Shown here one piece after another: positions 16,203 to 24,456 of a stretch of DNA of 64,000 nucleotides. Origin of the DNA: Enterocloster aldenensis (GTDB lineage Bacteria > Bacillota > Clostridia > Lachnospirales > Lachnospiraceae). The stretch's first letter is position 1; each line of letters opens with the position of its first letter. The notes under the pieces are model-generated. The model ran no database searches, was not told the origin of the DNA, and saw only the letters and a program-made list of their open reading frames with translations. The DNA lies in the NCBI RefSeq assembly GCF_003434055.1, contig NZ_QVEX01000009.1, positions 109,933-173,932 on the forward strand. The letters are read 5' to 3'. A program made the translations under genes and the position numbers.

Positions 16203-16981
16203 GTATCCTTCCTCCCTGTCTCCTCTTCCCTATTCCCTGTCTGTCCCCCGCATGTCTTCACACCTGTCACGGCGCCAAGCACCTCCCCAATCTGGTCGCT
16301 GATGACCAGATCCGCCTGGGAGTCACGGGAAGTGGCCCCTTTGTTAATCAGTACCAGTTTACTGCCGCGGTAATAATCAATCAGCCCTGCTGCCGGGTAC
16401 ACGACCAGTGACGTGCCGCCGACAATCAGCACATCTGCATTCCGTATGTATTTTACGGCTTTCTGTAAGGTCCGGTTGTCCAGTCCTTCCTCATACAGCA
16501 CCACATCCGGCTTAATGACGCCCCCGCAGCTGCAGTGCGGTACGCCGTTACACTTCACCACATAATCCAGATCATGGAACTCCCCGCATCGTGTGCAGTA
16601 ATTCCTATGTACGGAGCCGTGAAGCTCCAGGACTTCCCGGCTTCCCGCCATCTGGTGGAGGCCGTCGATATTCTGGGTTATCACAGCCTTAAGCTTTCCA
16701 AGGGCCTCCAGATGCGCCAGGGCCTTATGCGCCGCATTGGGCCTGGCCTCGGTAAACAGCATCCTGTCTTTATAGAAACGGTAGAATTCCTCGGGATACC
16801 TGACATAGAAGCTGTGGCTGATGATAGTCTCAGGCGGATACTTATACTGCTGGTTATAAAGCCCGTCCACGCTCCTGAAGTCAGGGATGCCGCTTTCCGT
16901 GGACACACCCGCTCCGCCGAAAAACACGATATTGCTGCTTTCGTCCATCCACTCCTTAAGCTGCTGCCATTTTCCGTCCAT
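16199..16981 (-). CDS. NAD-dependent protein deacylase (Sir2 family)
   Basis: A 260-residue sirtuin. Seen in order: GGAGVSTESGIPDFRS (NAD binding), TQNIDGLHQMAGS, the catalytic His in LELHGS, zinc cysteines CTRC and CSC, KPDVVLYEE, and GGTSLVVYPAAGL. It removes acyl groups from lysines with consumption of NAD. The second zinc pair is spaced CxC rather than CxxC, which occurs in other bacterial sirtuins. It is translationally coupled to the aldo/keto reductase, a link I cannot explain from sequence. The extra C-terminal tail is charged and Glu-rich. Confidence 0.92.
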   Translation of the reverse strand: MDGKWQQLKEWMDESSNIVFFGGAGVSTESGIPDFRSVDGLYNQQYKYPPETIISHSFYVRYPEEFYRFYKDRMLFTEARPNAAHKALAHLEALGKLKAVITQNIDGLHQMAGSREVLELHGSVHRNYCTRCGEFHDLDYVVKCNGVPHCSCGGVIKPDVVLYEEGLDNRTLQKAVKYIRNADVLIVGGTSLVVYPAAGLIDYYRGSKLVLINKGATSRDSQADLVISDQIGEVLGAVTGVKTCGGQTGNREEETGRKDT

Positions 16982-17033
16982 AACTTACTTCCCCCTCCTT
17001 ATATTATTATAGAAATTATTACAGAAGCACTGT

Positions 17034-18290
17034 TTACACAACCTCATCCAGGAAAACGCCTCTCAGCGGCCGTACAAACCGCCACCAGTAAGGAATCTCC
17101 CCGCTGTCCGACTCCGTAACTGCATCCAGCGCACGGTATCCCAGCAGCCAGGCTGTCAGCTGTTCAATTGTAAGTTCCAGAACCTCCGTGGATACCAGTG
17201 TGTCACCGCAGCCTTCCATGGTCTCAAAGCCTTCCATGGTCCCAAAACCTTCCGCGGTCCCGATACCTTCCATGGCGCCAATACCTTTCATCCTCTCAAG
17301 CCTGGAACCATCCCTTCCCAGCCGCCACCTCCAAAGCCCGTGGTTGCCATCCACCAGCCGGTCCTTAATCCTTATCAGAACCTCCATCCTGGGGCAGGGA
17401 CAGTCTTCATTCACGGAAATGGCTTCCGCCATGGCCGCCACATCCGTGATACGGGCCATGATTGCAGGTTTAGATGCCGGAAGGCCTTCCGGCGTCCCAA
17501 CCCATTCGTCCCTGTCACAGTAGAGGAACCTCTGCTCCTGCTTTTCTTTTCCCCAGACCGCCCTCAGGGCTGCCAGCTTCCCCTGTCCGTCCAGGTATCC
17601 ATACACCTGTCCGTCTTCGCTGTCAAGTTCTGCCTGGAGCATCTGAAGATATGCGCTGTCACGCTCTGCATATACCTGGAAACGCCCGTTCAGCCAGCGG
17701 TCCATCCAGTCAGCCAGGTCCATTCCCACTGCTGCCGGGCTTCCATTGTGTGCTGCATGCCCATTTGCCGTCCCTGTATATGCCATCTCCGCCGCAGCTA
17801 CATCTGCCACGGCTTCCCCGGCCGCCTCTGCCGCCCCATCCAGGCGTAACCCAATGACCTGCATTCCTTTTGCCGCGTCTTCCCGCAGCGTCCACACGGG
17901 CTGGTCAAAGATATATACAAACCCAAAGGGCCTGTATATGTCCGGGGAAGCCGGCATCAGATAGCAGAAAGGGGTGTGCGCCTCGTGCATGTCCTGAAGC
18001 ATGGCCGCCAGGACATCCCTCATATGGCCCTGGTGGCGGCTGTCCGCAGCGGTTGCCACACCCACGATATAGGGCAGGACATACATCCTGCCCCCGACCC
18101 TTACCTTATAAGGGTTCAGGTGCGCCATGGTCAGCAGTTTCCCACCTTCATCCTCCTTTACAATAACCTGGCTGTCCGAAATCTTCTTACCAAAATAGTA
18201 ATCCAGGAATTCCTCTGAATCCTCAGGAAAAGCCTCCTTCCACAACGGGATGCATTTTCCATATTCATCCTTGTCCAAATAACGTATCAT
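17034..18290 (-). CDS. GNAT-family N-acetyltransferase (Eis-like)
   Basis: A 418-residue protein with a GNAT domain at the N-terminus: YVLPYIVGVATAADSRHQGHMRDVLAAMLQDMH holds the acetyl-CoA loop, with FCYLMPASPDIYRPFGFVYIF after it. A long C-terminal part follows, the layout of Eis-type acetyltransferases. A low-complexity insert near residues 336-360 (GIGAME, GIGTAE, GFGTME, GFETME) comes from an 18-base tandem repeat. The stop lies at an acidic tail. The start overlaps the end of the DUF2156 gene by four bases, so they are coupled. The substrate is unknown. Confidence 0.82.
   Translation of the reverse strand: MIRYLDKDEYGKCIPLWKEAFPEDSEEFLDYYFGKKISDSQVIVKEDEGGKLLTMAHLNPYKVRVGGRMYVLPYIVGVATAADSRHQGHMRDVLAAMLQDMHEAHTPFCYLMPASPDIYRPFGFVYIFDQPVWTLREDAAKGMQVIGLRLDGAAEAAGEAVADVAAAEMAYTGTANGHAAHNGSPAAVGMDLADWMDRWLNGRFQVYAERDSAYLQMLQAELDSEDGQVYGYLDGQGKLAALRAVWGKEKQEQRFLYCDRDEWVGTPEGLPASKPAIMARITDVAAMAEAISVNEDCPCPRMEVLIRIKDRLVDGNHGLWRWRLGRDGSRLERMKGIGAMEGIGTAEGFGTMEGFETMEGCGDTLVSTEVLELTIEQLTAWLLGYRALDAVTESDSGEIPYWWRFVRPLRGVFLDEVV
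17212..17283. repeat. 18-bp tandem repeat within the GNAT gene
   Basis: Four consecutive 18-base units starting CCTTCC (17212, 17230, 17248, 17266), plus a decayed fifth at 17284. In the gene they encode hexapeptides of the pattern G-[IF]-x-[TA]-[MA]-E. The units are in frame, so changes in copy number would alter length without breaking the gene. Confidence 0.85.
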
Positions 18291-19198
18291 CGTTTCCTCA
18301 CCATATATTTTCTTGCAAACCCAATGGGATTATAGCTCATCTTGGCCTTTCTGAGACCTTCCATCCCCACATCATCCTCCCGGTTCACCAGGGCCACATC
18401 CGGGAACTCATGGACCAGGAACTGCTGGTTAATGAACTGGTACAGTCCCTTGATATCCGGGTTTGCCTTTTCAATATGGATGACCGCCATATTCTCCCGT
18501 TCATTGAGACTGCCGATGGTAAAGGCCTCCATCTGCCCGTCCACATAAACAGCAGCCATCCGCACGCTCAGGCTGGAGCAGTTCTTCAGTATCTCATGGA
18601 TACCGGCAACCTCATATTCCAGGGAATCCTCCAGGGCATCCGCATCCGCTTTTTTCTGCCTCCAGCGCTCCATGAACTCCCATACCTCATGCCGGTCCGA
18701 GCAGCAAAGCCGCCTGTACTCATACCGCCCCTCATACTCCCTCATAAAGGCATTCAGATGGTTCTTTTTCTTGTGGAGTTTCTTCCCTGCCAGGGTGCGC
18801 ATGGCCTCCCCGTCATACAGGTAGTCCTTTAAGTCCACCTGCTCCTCCACCTCATATTCCTTGGGGTCCAGCCCCAGATACTGCACCGCCTCCTCATCAG
18901 CCAATGCAATGTAAAAGGGCTTATGGAGCACCTCAGCAAAATACTCCTCCAGCTGATGGAAAAAATAAGGCAGGTCTTCCTCCCTGCACATGGGCATGGC
19001 GGTAGAAACCTGTCCATCCCTTTCCATCAGCCACAAAGCAGCCCTGTCCTCACTGACCGCACACTCCACATGATAATAATCCTTCCACAAAAAGCAGTCC
19101 AGGAACACACTGTCACATGCTTTATTAGGCCTCAGACCATAAAAAGGCTTGAGCTTTTCTATATCCCCGGCCACTACGGGCTTGAAATCAAGCTTCAT
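18287..19198 (-). CDS. DUF2156 domain protein (acyl/aminoacyl-transferase-like)
   Basis: A 303-residue protein with the features of DUF2156: an N-terminal GNAT-like half with a WKDYYHVE block, the KLHKKKNHLNAF motif near residue 145, MAAVYVDGQMEAFTIG, and the C-terminal VNREDDVGMEGLRKAKMSYNP. The same fold forms the catalytic part of MprF lysyl-phosphatidylglycerol synthases; here there is no membrane domain, so it is a stand-alone cytoplasmic protein. It is co-translated with the Eis-like acetyltransferase downstream, and the pair may share a modification role (inference). Confidence 0.87.
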   Translation of the reverse strand: MKLDFKPVVAGDIEKLKPFYGLRPNKACDSVFLDCFLWKDYYHVECAVSEDRAALWLMERDGQVSTAMPMCREEDLPYFFHQLEEYFAEVLHKPFYIALADEEAVQYLGLDPKEYEVEEQVDLKDYLYDGEAMRTLAGKKLHKKKNHLNAFMREYEGRYEYRRLCCSDRHEVWEFMERWRQKKADADALEDSLEYEVAGIHEILKNCSSLSVRMAAVYVDGQMEAFTIGSLNERENMAVIHIEKANPDIKGLYQFINQQFLVHEFPDVALVNREDDVGMEGLRKAKMSYNPIGFARKYMVRKR

Positions 19199-19290
19199 AA
19201 AATTACCTCTCTTTATTCGTATGACTGTTGTTAGTATACCATAATTTCCAATACTAAAACAGGATTTTTAAGATTGGTTTTTTGAAGCTG

Positions 19291-19325
19291 AAAAAGGTTG
19301 CGGAGGGTACGCAGCCCCCGCAACC
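19291..19325 (-). terminator. Terminator after the SipL-like gene
   Basis: GGTTGCGG at 19296-19303 pairs with CCGCAACC at the right arm, around a GC-rich loop. Reading leftward the hairpin is followed by five T residues. It lies about 45 bases past the stop of the DUF3794-LysM gene. Confidence 0.8.
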
Positions 19326-19369
19326 ATATCATACGCCAAGCATACTTAAGCCTATGGCCCGTGATTTCA

Positions 19370-20980
19370 CTAACACGGTGCAATCTCCTTTACCAGCAGA
19401 AGCCTCTGCCCCTGCTTCACCTGCTCATCCGCCAGTTCATTGGTGGATATGATGGTGCCAATCGTGGTGTGGAACTTTTTGGCAATGGTCCAAAGCGTGT
19501 CGTCCGGCTGGACAATGTATCCCACGATTCCAGGCAGTTCCTGAAGCTTCTGAAGATCCATGGGATTGACGGCAGCACTGGTGATCACGGGCTCGCATAC
19601 AGGCTGCAGCACCAGGAAATCCAGGGCAACCACTGCCTTTACCTCTACCATGTCGCCGCCCATCATGACCGCGCTCAGCTGTTCCAGGCCTGCGTCCAGC
19701 TGGTATACGCTGTCCCCCCGGATTCCCCTGGCCTCGGCGGTGCAGTGGAATGGCACCTGCTCCACGGATGACTGTACCGGAGAGGTATCATCGCTGGTAA
19801 GATATAACAGGGTCACTTCCAGGACGCCGTCTATCTGCAGGCAGTCCTCCCCCACTTCCACGTCGTCCAGCTTGATGGTCCCTTCGTTGTGGCAGATCTG
19901 GAGGATGCGCTCGGCCTGGGGCAGTTTCAGCTTTTCCGCCACCTTGGACTTGCATACGTTCCTGGTCAGTATCTGGTCAAAGCATGCCTCAGTCTGGGTA
20001 AGTTCAATCTCACGGTTGTTGGAATACATGTCGCTTAACAGCTCAACCTGCTCTTCCTCGTACAGCTTGATATCCAGTTCCAGGACAGCGTCCACATCCA
20101 TCTCACGCATTTCCCCGTCATAGTCCGGCTTGGCTTCCATGTCCTTGTGGGCCAGGCGTACGGTTACCATGGGAATCTGCTCTTCCTTCACATCGCCCAT
20201 TTCCATATCGCCTGAGAACGGCAGGGTCTCTTCCATCCACTGCATGGGCATGTTTTCATCCTCAGCGCTGTATATGACAAACACGCTCAGCTCACCATCC
20301 AGATGCAGACGGCCGTCCAGGGGTTTAACGGTTATGTCCCGAAGCTTCATCTCACGCCACAGAAGCTGGCCGATGTTGGGCTTTCCGCCTGTAAGGCTCA
20401 GTTCTTCCTTGATGCGGTATGTATCCTTGCGCCTGACTGCAATGGCTGCCGCGGTGGCTGTCCGCTTCAGCGTTTCCACCTGTACCTGTCCCGATGCATC
20501 TGTATCCGACAGACCGGCCCCTGCCCCGCGGCTCTGGCTTTCCATGTCCACATCTACCGCGGCTTCCACATCCCTCAAGGTCTCCACCCGTACCTGGAGC
20601 GTGATGATGGCCTGGACCCCCAGCTTCCTGGAGTTAATCATATCCGTATTCAGGTCCTCCAGCATCCAGTTCAGGCCCACATAATCCTTTTCCTCCAGCC
20701 CAGGGACATTGACCACTTCCTCAAACGGGATGTTTCCTCCCAGGGTCTGAAGTCCGCCTGATTCCCTGCGGTACAGCACCTGAAACTCCAGTTTACCCTT
20801 TACCGCCACCTTATCCCCCTGGTTTTTTACTGTCTCAATCTGTATCTCACCGGTGTCCAGCATCACCTGTTCCATATCATCCATGGTATCCGGTACAATA
20901 AAGTCGTCATCCAGTGTGATCTGCGTGGTAACATTTCCCTTCCATTGGTTCATATGTATCTGCTTCTTTATTAATTCCAT
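19370..20980 (-). CDS. sipL: DUF3794 and LysM protein, SipL-like spore coat morphogenesis factor
   Basis: About 536 residues. An N-terminal DUF3794 unit (DDDFIVPDTMDDMEQVMLDTGEI) is followed by further related all-beta units, and a C-terminal LysM domain runs from about residue 485 (YIVQPDDTLWTIAKKFHTTIGTIISTNELADE...GQRLLL). This is the layout of Clostridioides SipL, whose LysM binds SpoIVA to attach the coat to the forespore. I chose the ATG at 20980 (MELIKKQ) over one 15 bases upstream; the AGGTG ribosome site is weak for both. A terminator follows it, so it is probably monocistronic. Confidence 0.85.
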   Translation of the reverse strand: MELIKKQIHMNQWKGNVTTQITLDDDFIVPDTMDDMEQVMLDTGEIQIETVKNQGDKVAVKGKLEFQVLYRRESGGLQTLGGNIPFEEVVNVPGLEEKDYVGLNWMLEDLNTDMINSRKLGVQAIITLQVRVETLRDVEAAVDVDMESQSRGAGAGLSDTDASGQVQVETLKRTATAAAIAVRRKDTYRIKEELSLTGGKPNIGQLLWREMKLRDITVKPLDGRLHLDGELSVFVIYSAEDENMPMQWMEETLPFSGDMEMGDVKEEQIPMVTVRLAHKDMEAKPDYDGEMREMDVDAVLELDIKLYEEEQVELLSDMYSNNREIELTQTEACFDQILTRNVCKSKVAEKLKLPQAERILQICHNEGTIKLDDVEVGEDCLQIDGVLEVTLLYLTSDDTSPVQSSVEQVPFHCTAEARGIRGDSVYQLDAGLEQLSAVMMGGDMVEVKAVVALDFLVLQPVCEPVITSAAVNPMDLQKLQELPGIVGYIVQPDDTLWTIAKKFHTTIGTIISTNELADEQVKQGQRLLLVKEIAPC

Positions 20981-21052
20981 AAAAACACCTGCCATCTCTC
21001 ATAGTCTTTTAGAAAAATCTATGCGGACAGCAGGTGGTTTATGCTTTATATC

Positions 21053-21925
21053 TTATCTTTCATCGTATTTGTCCATAAAATGATGGCGCACGCCCTTCTG
21101 CACATATCCAAGGCAGGCATCCAGATTGATATTCTCCACGCTTTTCATGATGTTTGCATCGATAAAGGGACTGATTTTCCTGAGGGAACGGATTAATTCC
21201 TTCATCTCCTGGCGCTTGGAGGTGTGGACGATATCCGCCCCATTCCCCGCAATCCCCCTGGCAGCCTGTTCCTTTGCAGCCTGCTCCGTGAACCGGCAGG
21301 CACATTGGAGGAAATGCAGGCCATTGTAATCTTTCCAGTTCAGGATATCCTCTTCCTTTACAAAATAAAGGGGACGGATCAGTTCCATTCCCTCAAAATT
21401 GGTGCTGTGGAGTTTCGGCATCATGGTGTTCATCTGTCCTCCGTAGAGAATACCCATGAGTATGGTTTCTATGGCGTCATCAAAATGATGGCCCAGAGCA
21501 ATCTTATTGCAGCCCAGCTCCCTGGCATGGGCGTACAGGTACCCCCGCCGCATGCGGGCGCAGAGATAGCAGGGCGACTGGTCCACATCCACCACGATAT
21601 CAAAGATATCTGAATCAAAGATGCGGACCGGTATATTCATAAGGGCTGCATTATCCTCAATCAGTTTCCGGTTGTCAGGATGGTAGCCCGGGTCCATGAC
21701 AATGAACTCCAGCCCAAACTCCGTGCTGCTCTGTCTTTTAAGCTGCTGAAGGCACTTGGCCAGCAGCATGGAATCCTTGCCCCCTGATATGCAGACAGCC
21801 ACCTTATCGCCGTCCCGGATCATCTTATACTCCTGAAGCCCCCTGACAAAGGGGCGCCAGATCTCCTTACGGAACTGCTTGATGATGCTCCGCTCTATAT
21901 CCACATATGGTGCTTCATTCTTCAT
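21053..21925 (-). CDS. TtcA/TtuA-family ATP-pyrophosphatase (tRNA thiolation-like)
   Basis: A 290-residue N-type ATP pyrophosphatase. The P-loop CISGGKDSMLLAKCL sits near residue 45. CYLCARMRRG and CACRF hold the cysteines that would carry an Fe-S cluster or persulfide, and GHHFDDAIETILMGILYGGQ is the conserved TtcA block. Family members thiolate cytidine-32 or a related tRNA position. The ATG overlaps the cysE stop by four bases, linking it to cysteine (sulfur donor) synthesis, which fits. Whether it is TtcA itself or a paralogue is not settled. Confidence 0.82.
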   Translation of the reverse strand: MKNEAPYVDIERSIIKQFRKEIWRPFVRGLQEYKMIRDGDKVAVCISGGKDSMLLAKCLQQLKRQSSTEFGLEFIVMDPGYHPDNRKLIEDNAALMNIPVRIFDSDIFDIVVDVDQSPCYLCARMRRGYLYAHARELGCNKIALGHHFDDAIETILMGILYGGQMNTMMPKLHSTNFEGMELIRPLYFVKEEDILNWKDYNGLHFLQCACRFTEQAAKEQAARGIAGNGADIVHTSKRQEMKELIRSLRKISPFIDANIMKSVENINLDACLGYVQKGVRHHFMDKYDER

Positions 21926-22638
21926 GACTGATATGGTTTCTCCTGTGTTTCTTTATCCTGTATACCCTGCCCTGCGTCTTTTCGGGAAGGGACTTCTGTC
22001 CCCCGGGCCGCCAGGGCCTGCTTCAGGTACGCGATTTCCTGTTCCATCTGCTCCATCCGGTTCCTCATATCCTCATATTCTTCCAGTGTCAGGCTTCTCT
22101 TATTCTTCGGTATGGTGACGCCGTCCTTTTTCACCGGGCGCGCCGGTATCCCCACCGCGGTCACATTATCCTCCAGGGGTTTCAGGAGCACCGCGTTGGC
22201 GGCAATGGAGCAGTTATCCCCCACCTCAAATGCGCCCAGGATCTTGGCGCCCGCCCCGACCATGACATTGCTGCCAAGGGTTGGATGGCGCTTTCCCTTC
22301 CTGGTGCCCACGCCGCCCAGGGTGACTCCCTGGTAAATCGTACAGTTATCCCCCACCACTGCGGTCTCCCCGATGACCACGCCGGTTCCATGGTCAATGA
22401 GGATCCCATGGCCCAGCTGGGCGCCCGGGTGTATCTCTATCAATGTGAAAAAGCGCGCTATCTGTGAAATCAGCCTGGCTACAAAAAACATCTTATGCTG
22501 GTAAAACCAGTGGGCAAACCTGTGCCATATAAGGGCATGGACCCCCTGGTAAAGCAGGAACACCTCCAGTGCGTTTCTGGCAGCCGGGTCCCGTTCCTGA
22601 ACGGCCTTAATGTCAAGCCAAATATCTTTGAATATCAT
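21922..22638 (-). CDS. cysE: Serine O-acetyltransferase
   Basis: About 238 residues. An N-terminal helical domain (KDIWLDIKAVQERDPAARNALEVFLLYQGVHALIWHRFAHW) is followed by a left-handed beta helix of hexapeptide repeats: HPGAQLGHGILIDHGTGVVIGETAVVGDNCTIYQGVTLGG. The catalytic Asp-His pair is in IDHG. It makes O-acetylserine for cysteine synthesis. The start is the ATG at 22638 with GGTGGAG upstream; the in-frame GTG at 22650 abuts the ribosome site and is rejected. The C-terminal tail is longer and charged. It is coupled to the TtcA-like gene. Confidence 0.93.
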   Translation of the reverse strand: MIFKDIWLDIKAVQERDPAARNALEVFLLYQGVHALIWHRFAHWFYQHKMFFVARLISQIARFFTLIEIHPGAQLGHGILIDHGTGVVIGETAVVGDNCTIYQGVTLGGVGTRKGKRHPTLGSNVMVGAGAKILGAFEVGDNCSIAANAVLLKPLEDNVTAVGIPARPVKKDGVTIPKNKRSLTLEEYEDMRNRMEQMEQEIAYLKQALAARGTEVPSRKDAGQGIQDKETQEKPYQS

Positions 22639-22754
22639 AGCATACTCCACCCTCTCTTTAACAAGTTAAAACATTGGTGCTGTAACACGACATTTACCGA
22701 AAAACATAAATATCGTATAGTATAGCATATGATATCCGATTTAAAAAGGATTTT

Positions 22755-23180
22755 TTACTGGAATACCACAGGATTCTCCAAATATTCCGTCTTGATTACA
22801 ATATATGGGAAGGATTGCTCCGTGCCTGCATTTTCCCCCTTCTCAGGCCCCTTTAACTCTGTGTTGATCACAATGGAATTGTCGGTCAGGTAAAGTTCGT
22901 TTACGCTGATGCTGTACCCGCCAGTGGGCTGCACCCCATACCCCACTGCAATGTACAGGTTCTGCTCATCGCTGTATGTAAGCTTGAAGGGCTGCTGCTG
23001 TTTTTCAGCAATCAGTTTCTTAAGTTCATCCGGTACATCCAGGTCCCCTGCCACCGTAAAATCCAGGTCCCGGACCTTATCACCGTCATCCTTTGAAGCG
23101 GAACAGCCTGCCAGCCACAGTGACGCGGCAACGACCATCAGCAGTCCCAGGTACATTTTTCCTCTGATAAATGCCTTCAT
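22755..23180 (-). CDS. PrcB-like domain lipoprotein
   Basis: About 141 residues. The signal peptide MKAFIRGKMYLGLLMVVAASLWLAGC has a clear lipobox (LAGC), so the protein is membrane-anchored outside the cell. The C-terminal half (AVGYGVQPTGGYSISVNELYLTDNSIVINTELKGP...YPYIVIKTEYLENPVVF-like) matches the protease-complex-subunit PrcB fold found in small Firmicute lipoproteins. The start is ATG 23180 behind GGGAGG. A perfect inverted repeat lies just upstream. The function is unknown; it lies between ilvE and cysE but need not be linked to them. Confidence 0.75.
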   Translation of the reverse strand: MKAFIRGKMYLGLLMVVAASLWLAGCSASKDDGDKVRDLDFTVAGDLDVPDELKKLIAEKQQQPFKLTYSDEQNLYIAVGYGVQPTGGYSISVNELYLTDNSIVINTELKGPEKGENAGTEQSFPYIVIKTEYLENPVVFQ

Positions 23181-23194
23181 GTTAATAAAACCTC

Positions 23195-23232
23195 CCGGAA
23201 TATATGATACAATTACTATCAATATATTCCGG
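23195..23232. promoter_or_regulatory. Perfect 11-bp inverted repeat before the lipoprotein gene
   Basis: CCGGAATATAT (23195-23205) and ATATATTCCGG (23222-23232) form a perfect dyad around a 16-base spacer. The left arm abuts the ribosome site of the PrcB-like gene. It could be an operator or a leader hairpin that controls access to the ribosome site. Confidence 0.5.
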
Positions 23233-23291
23233 AAGGTCCTGATTATTCTTGATTCTGCTTTGGGTGTGCCTGAAAATGCCTGGGCAGGCCC

Positions 23292-24317
23292 CTATACAAT
23301 CTTCCTGATCCAGCCCTCAGGCGCCCTGGTGGTGCCCATCTGGATGCCGGTAAGGGTTTCATACAGCTTCCTGGTAACAGGTCCCATCTCATCCATGCCG
23401 CTGGGGAAGCAGATTTCCTTTCCATGGTCCACAATCCTGCCCACCGGGGAAATGACGGCAGCAGTGCCGCACAGGCCGCACTCTGCAAAGTCAGAAAGCT
23501 CAGCCAGCTTCACAGGCCGCTCCGTTACCTTAAGGCCCAGGTAATGCTCGGCCACATGGACCAGGGAACGCCTGGTGATGGAAGGAAGGATGGAGTCAGA
23601 CTTAGGCGTGACTACCTCACCGTCCTTGGTGATGAACAGGAAATTAGCGCCGCCCGTCTCTTCCACATAAGTCCTGGTGCCCGGGTCTAAGAACACATTC
23701 TCATCATAACCGGCCGCATGGGCAGTGACAGAGGCATACAGGCTCATGGCATAGTTGAGCCCTGCCTTTACATGGCCTGTTCCATGAGGCGCCGCCCGGT
23801 CAAAATCACTGACGCACAAGGTCAGGGGCTTTGCGCCGCCCTTGAAATACGGGCCTACCGGGGTGGCGAACAGACGGAACTGATACTCATCCGAAGGCTT
23901 GACGCCGATAACCGGACCTGAGGCAAACATATACGGCCTTAAATACAGGGTTGCGCCGCTGCCAAAGGGAGGCACCCATGCCGCATTGGCCTTCACCACC
24001 GCATCCACTGCTTCCAGGAACCTCTCCTTTGGAAACGGAGGCATCTCCAGGCGGGCCGCGGAGTCCATCATGCGCTCTGCATTCAGGTCAGGGCGGAAGG
24101 TGACAATGCTTCCATCCTCAGTGGTATATGCCTTAAGGCCTTCAAAACACTCCTGACAGTACTGAAGGATGCCCGCGCACTCATTAATCACCACATTGGA
24201 GTCAGCGGTCAGCGCTCCCTCACCCCATGCGCCGTCCTTATAATCAGCCACATAACGCATGTCTGTCGGCATGTAAGTAAATCCTATATTTCCCCAGTCC
24301 AGGTCTTTCTTTTCCAT
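23292..24317 (-). CDS. ilvE: Branched-chain amino acid aminotransferase
   Basis: About 341 residues. Key class-IV aminotransferase features are present: YGQECFEGLKAYT-like segment (here YCQECFEGLKAY), RPDLNAERM, the PLP-lysine region GHVKAGLNYAMS, VFLDPGTRTYVEETGGANFLF, and SILPSITRRSLV. It interconverts leucine, isoleucine and valine with their 2-oxoacids using glutamate. The length and sequence match the long BCAT form. The start is ATG 24317 with GGAGG upstream; a TTG six bases before it is rejected. A consensus promoter lies directly upstream. Confidence 0.93.
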   Translation of the reverse strand: MEKKDLDWGNIGFTYMPTDMRYVADYKDGAWGEGALTADSNVVINECAGILQYCQECFEGLKAYTTEDGSIVTFRPDLNAERMMDSAARLEMPPFPKERFLEAVDAVVKANAAWVPPFGSGATLYLRPYMFASGPVIGVKPSDEYQFRLFATPVGPYFKGGAKPLTLCVSDFDRAAPHGTGHVKAGLNYAMSLYASVTAHAAGYDENVFLDPGTRTYVEETGGANFLFITKDGEVVTPKSDSILPSITRRSLVHVAEHYLGLKVTERPVKLAELSDFAECGLCGTAAVISPVGRIVDHGKEICFPSGMDEMGPVTRKLYETLTGIQMGTTRAPEGWIRKIV

Positions 24318-24363
24318 AATCAATTCCTCCGTTCAGGTAGATGTAGCTTGTTTTGTTGAACAC

Positions 24364-24392
24364 ATTATAATCGTATTAAAGGGTAAAATCAA
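24364..24392 (-). promoter_or_regulatory. Promoter of ilvE
   Basis: Reading leftward, TTGATT (24387-24392), a 17-base spacer and a perfect TATAAT (24364-24369). The predicted leader is only about 40 bases long, leaving no room for a leader-peptide attenuator or T-box. Confidence 0.75.
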
Positions 24393-24456
24393 TGGGTTAT
24401 GGGGAAATATGGTATACAATTCGTGCATATCAGCCATAACCGGTCCCAAGCGCGGC

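Noticed and set aside
22639..22754. T-box or SAM-type leader before cysE
   Set aside because: The gap is too short and shows no T-box consensus or S-box core.
24318..24456. Leucine T-box or leader-peptide attenuator before ilvE
   Set aside because: The promoter leaves a leader of about 40 bases, too short for either.
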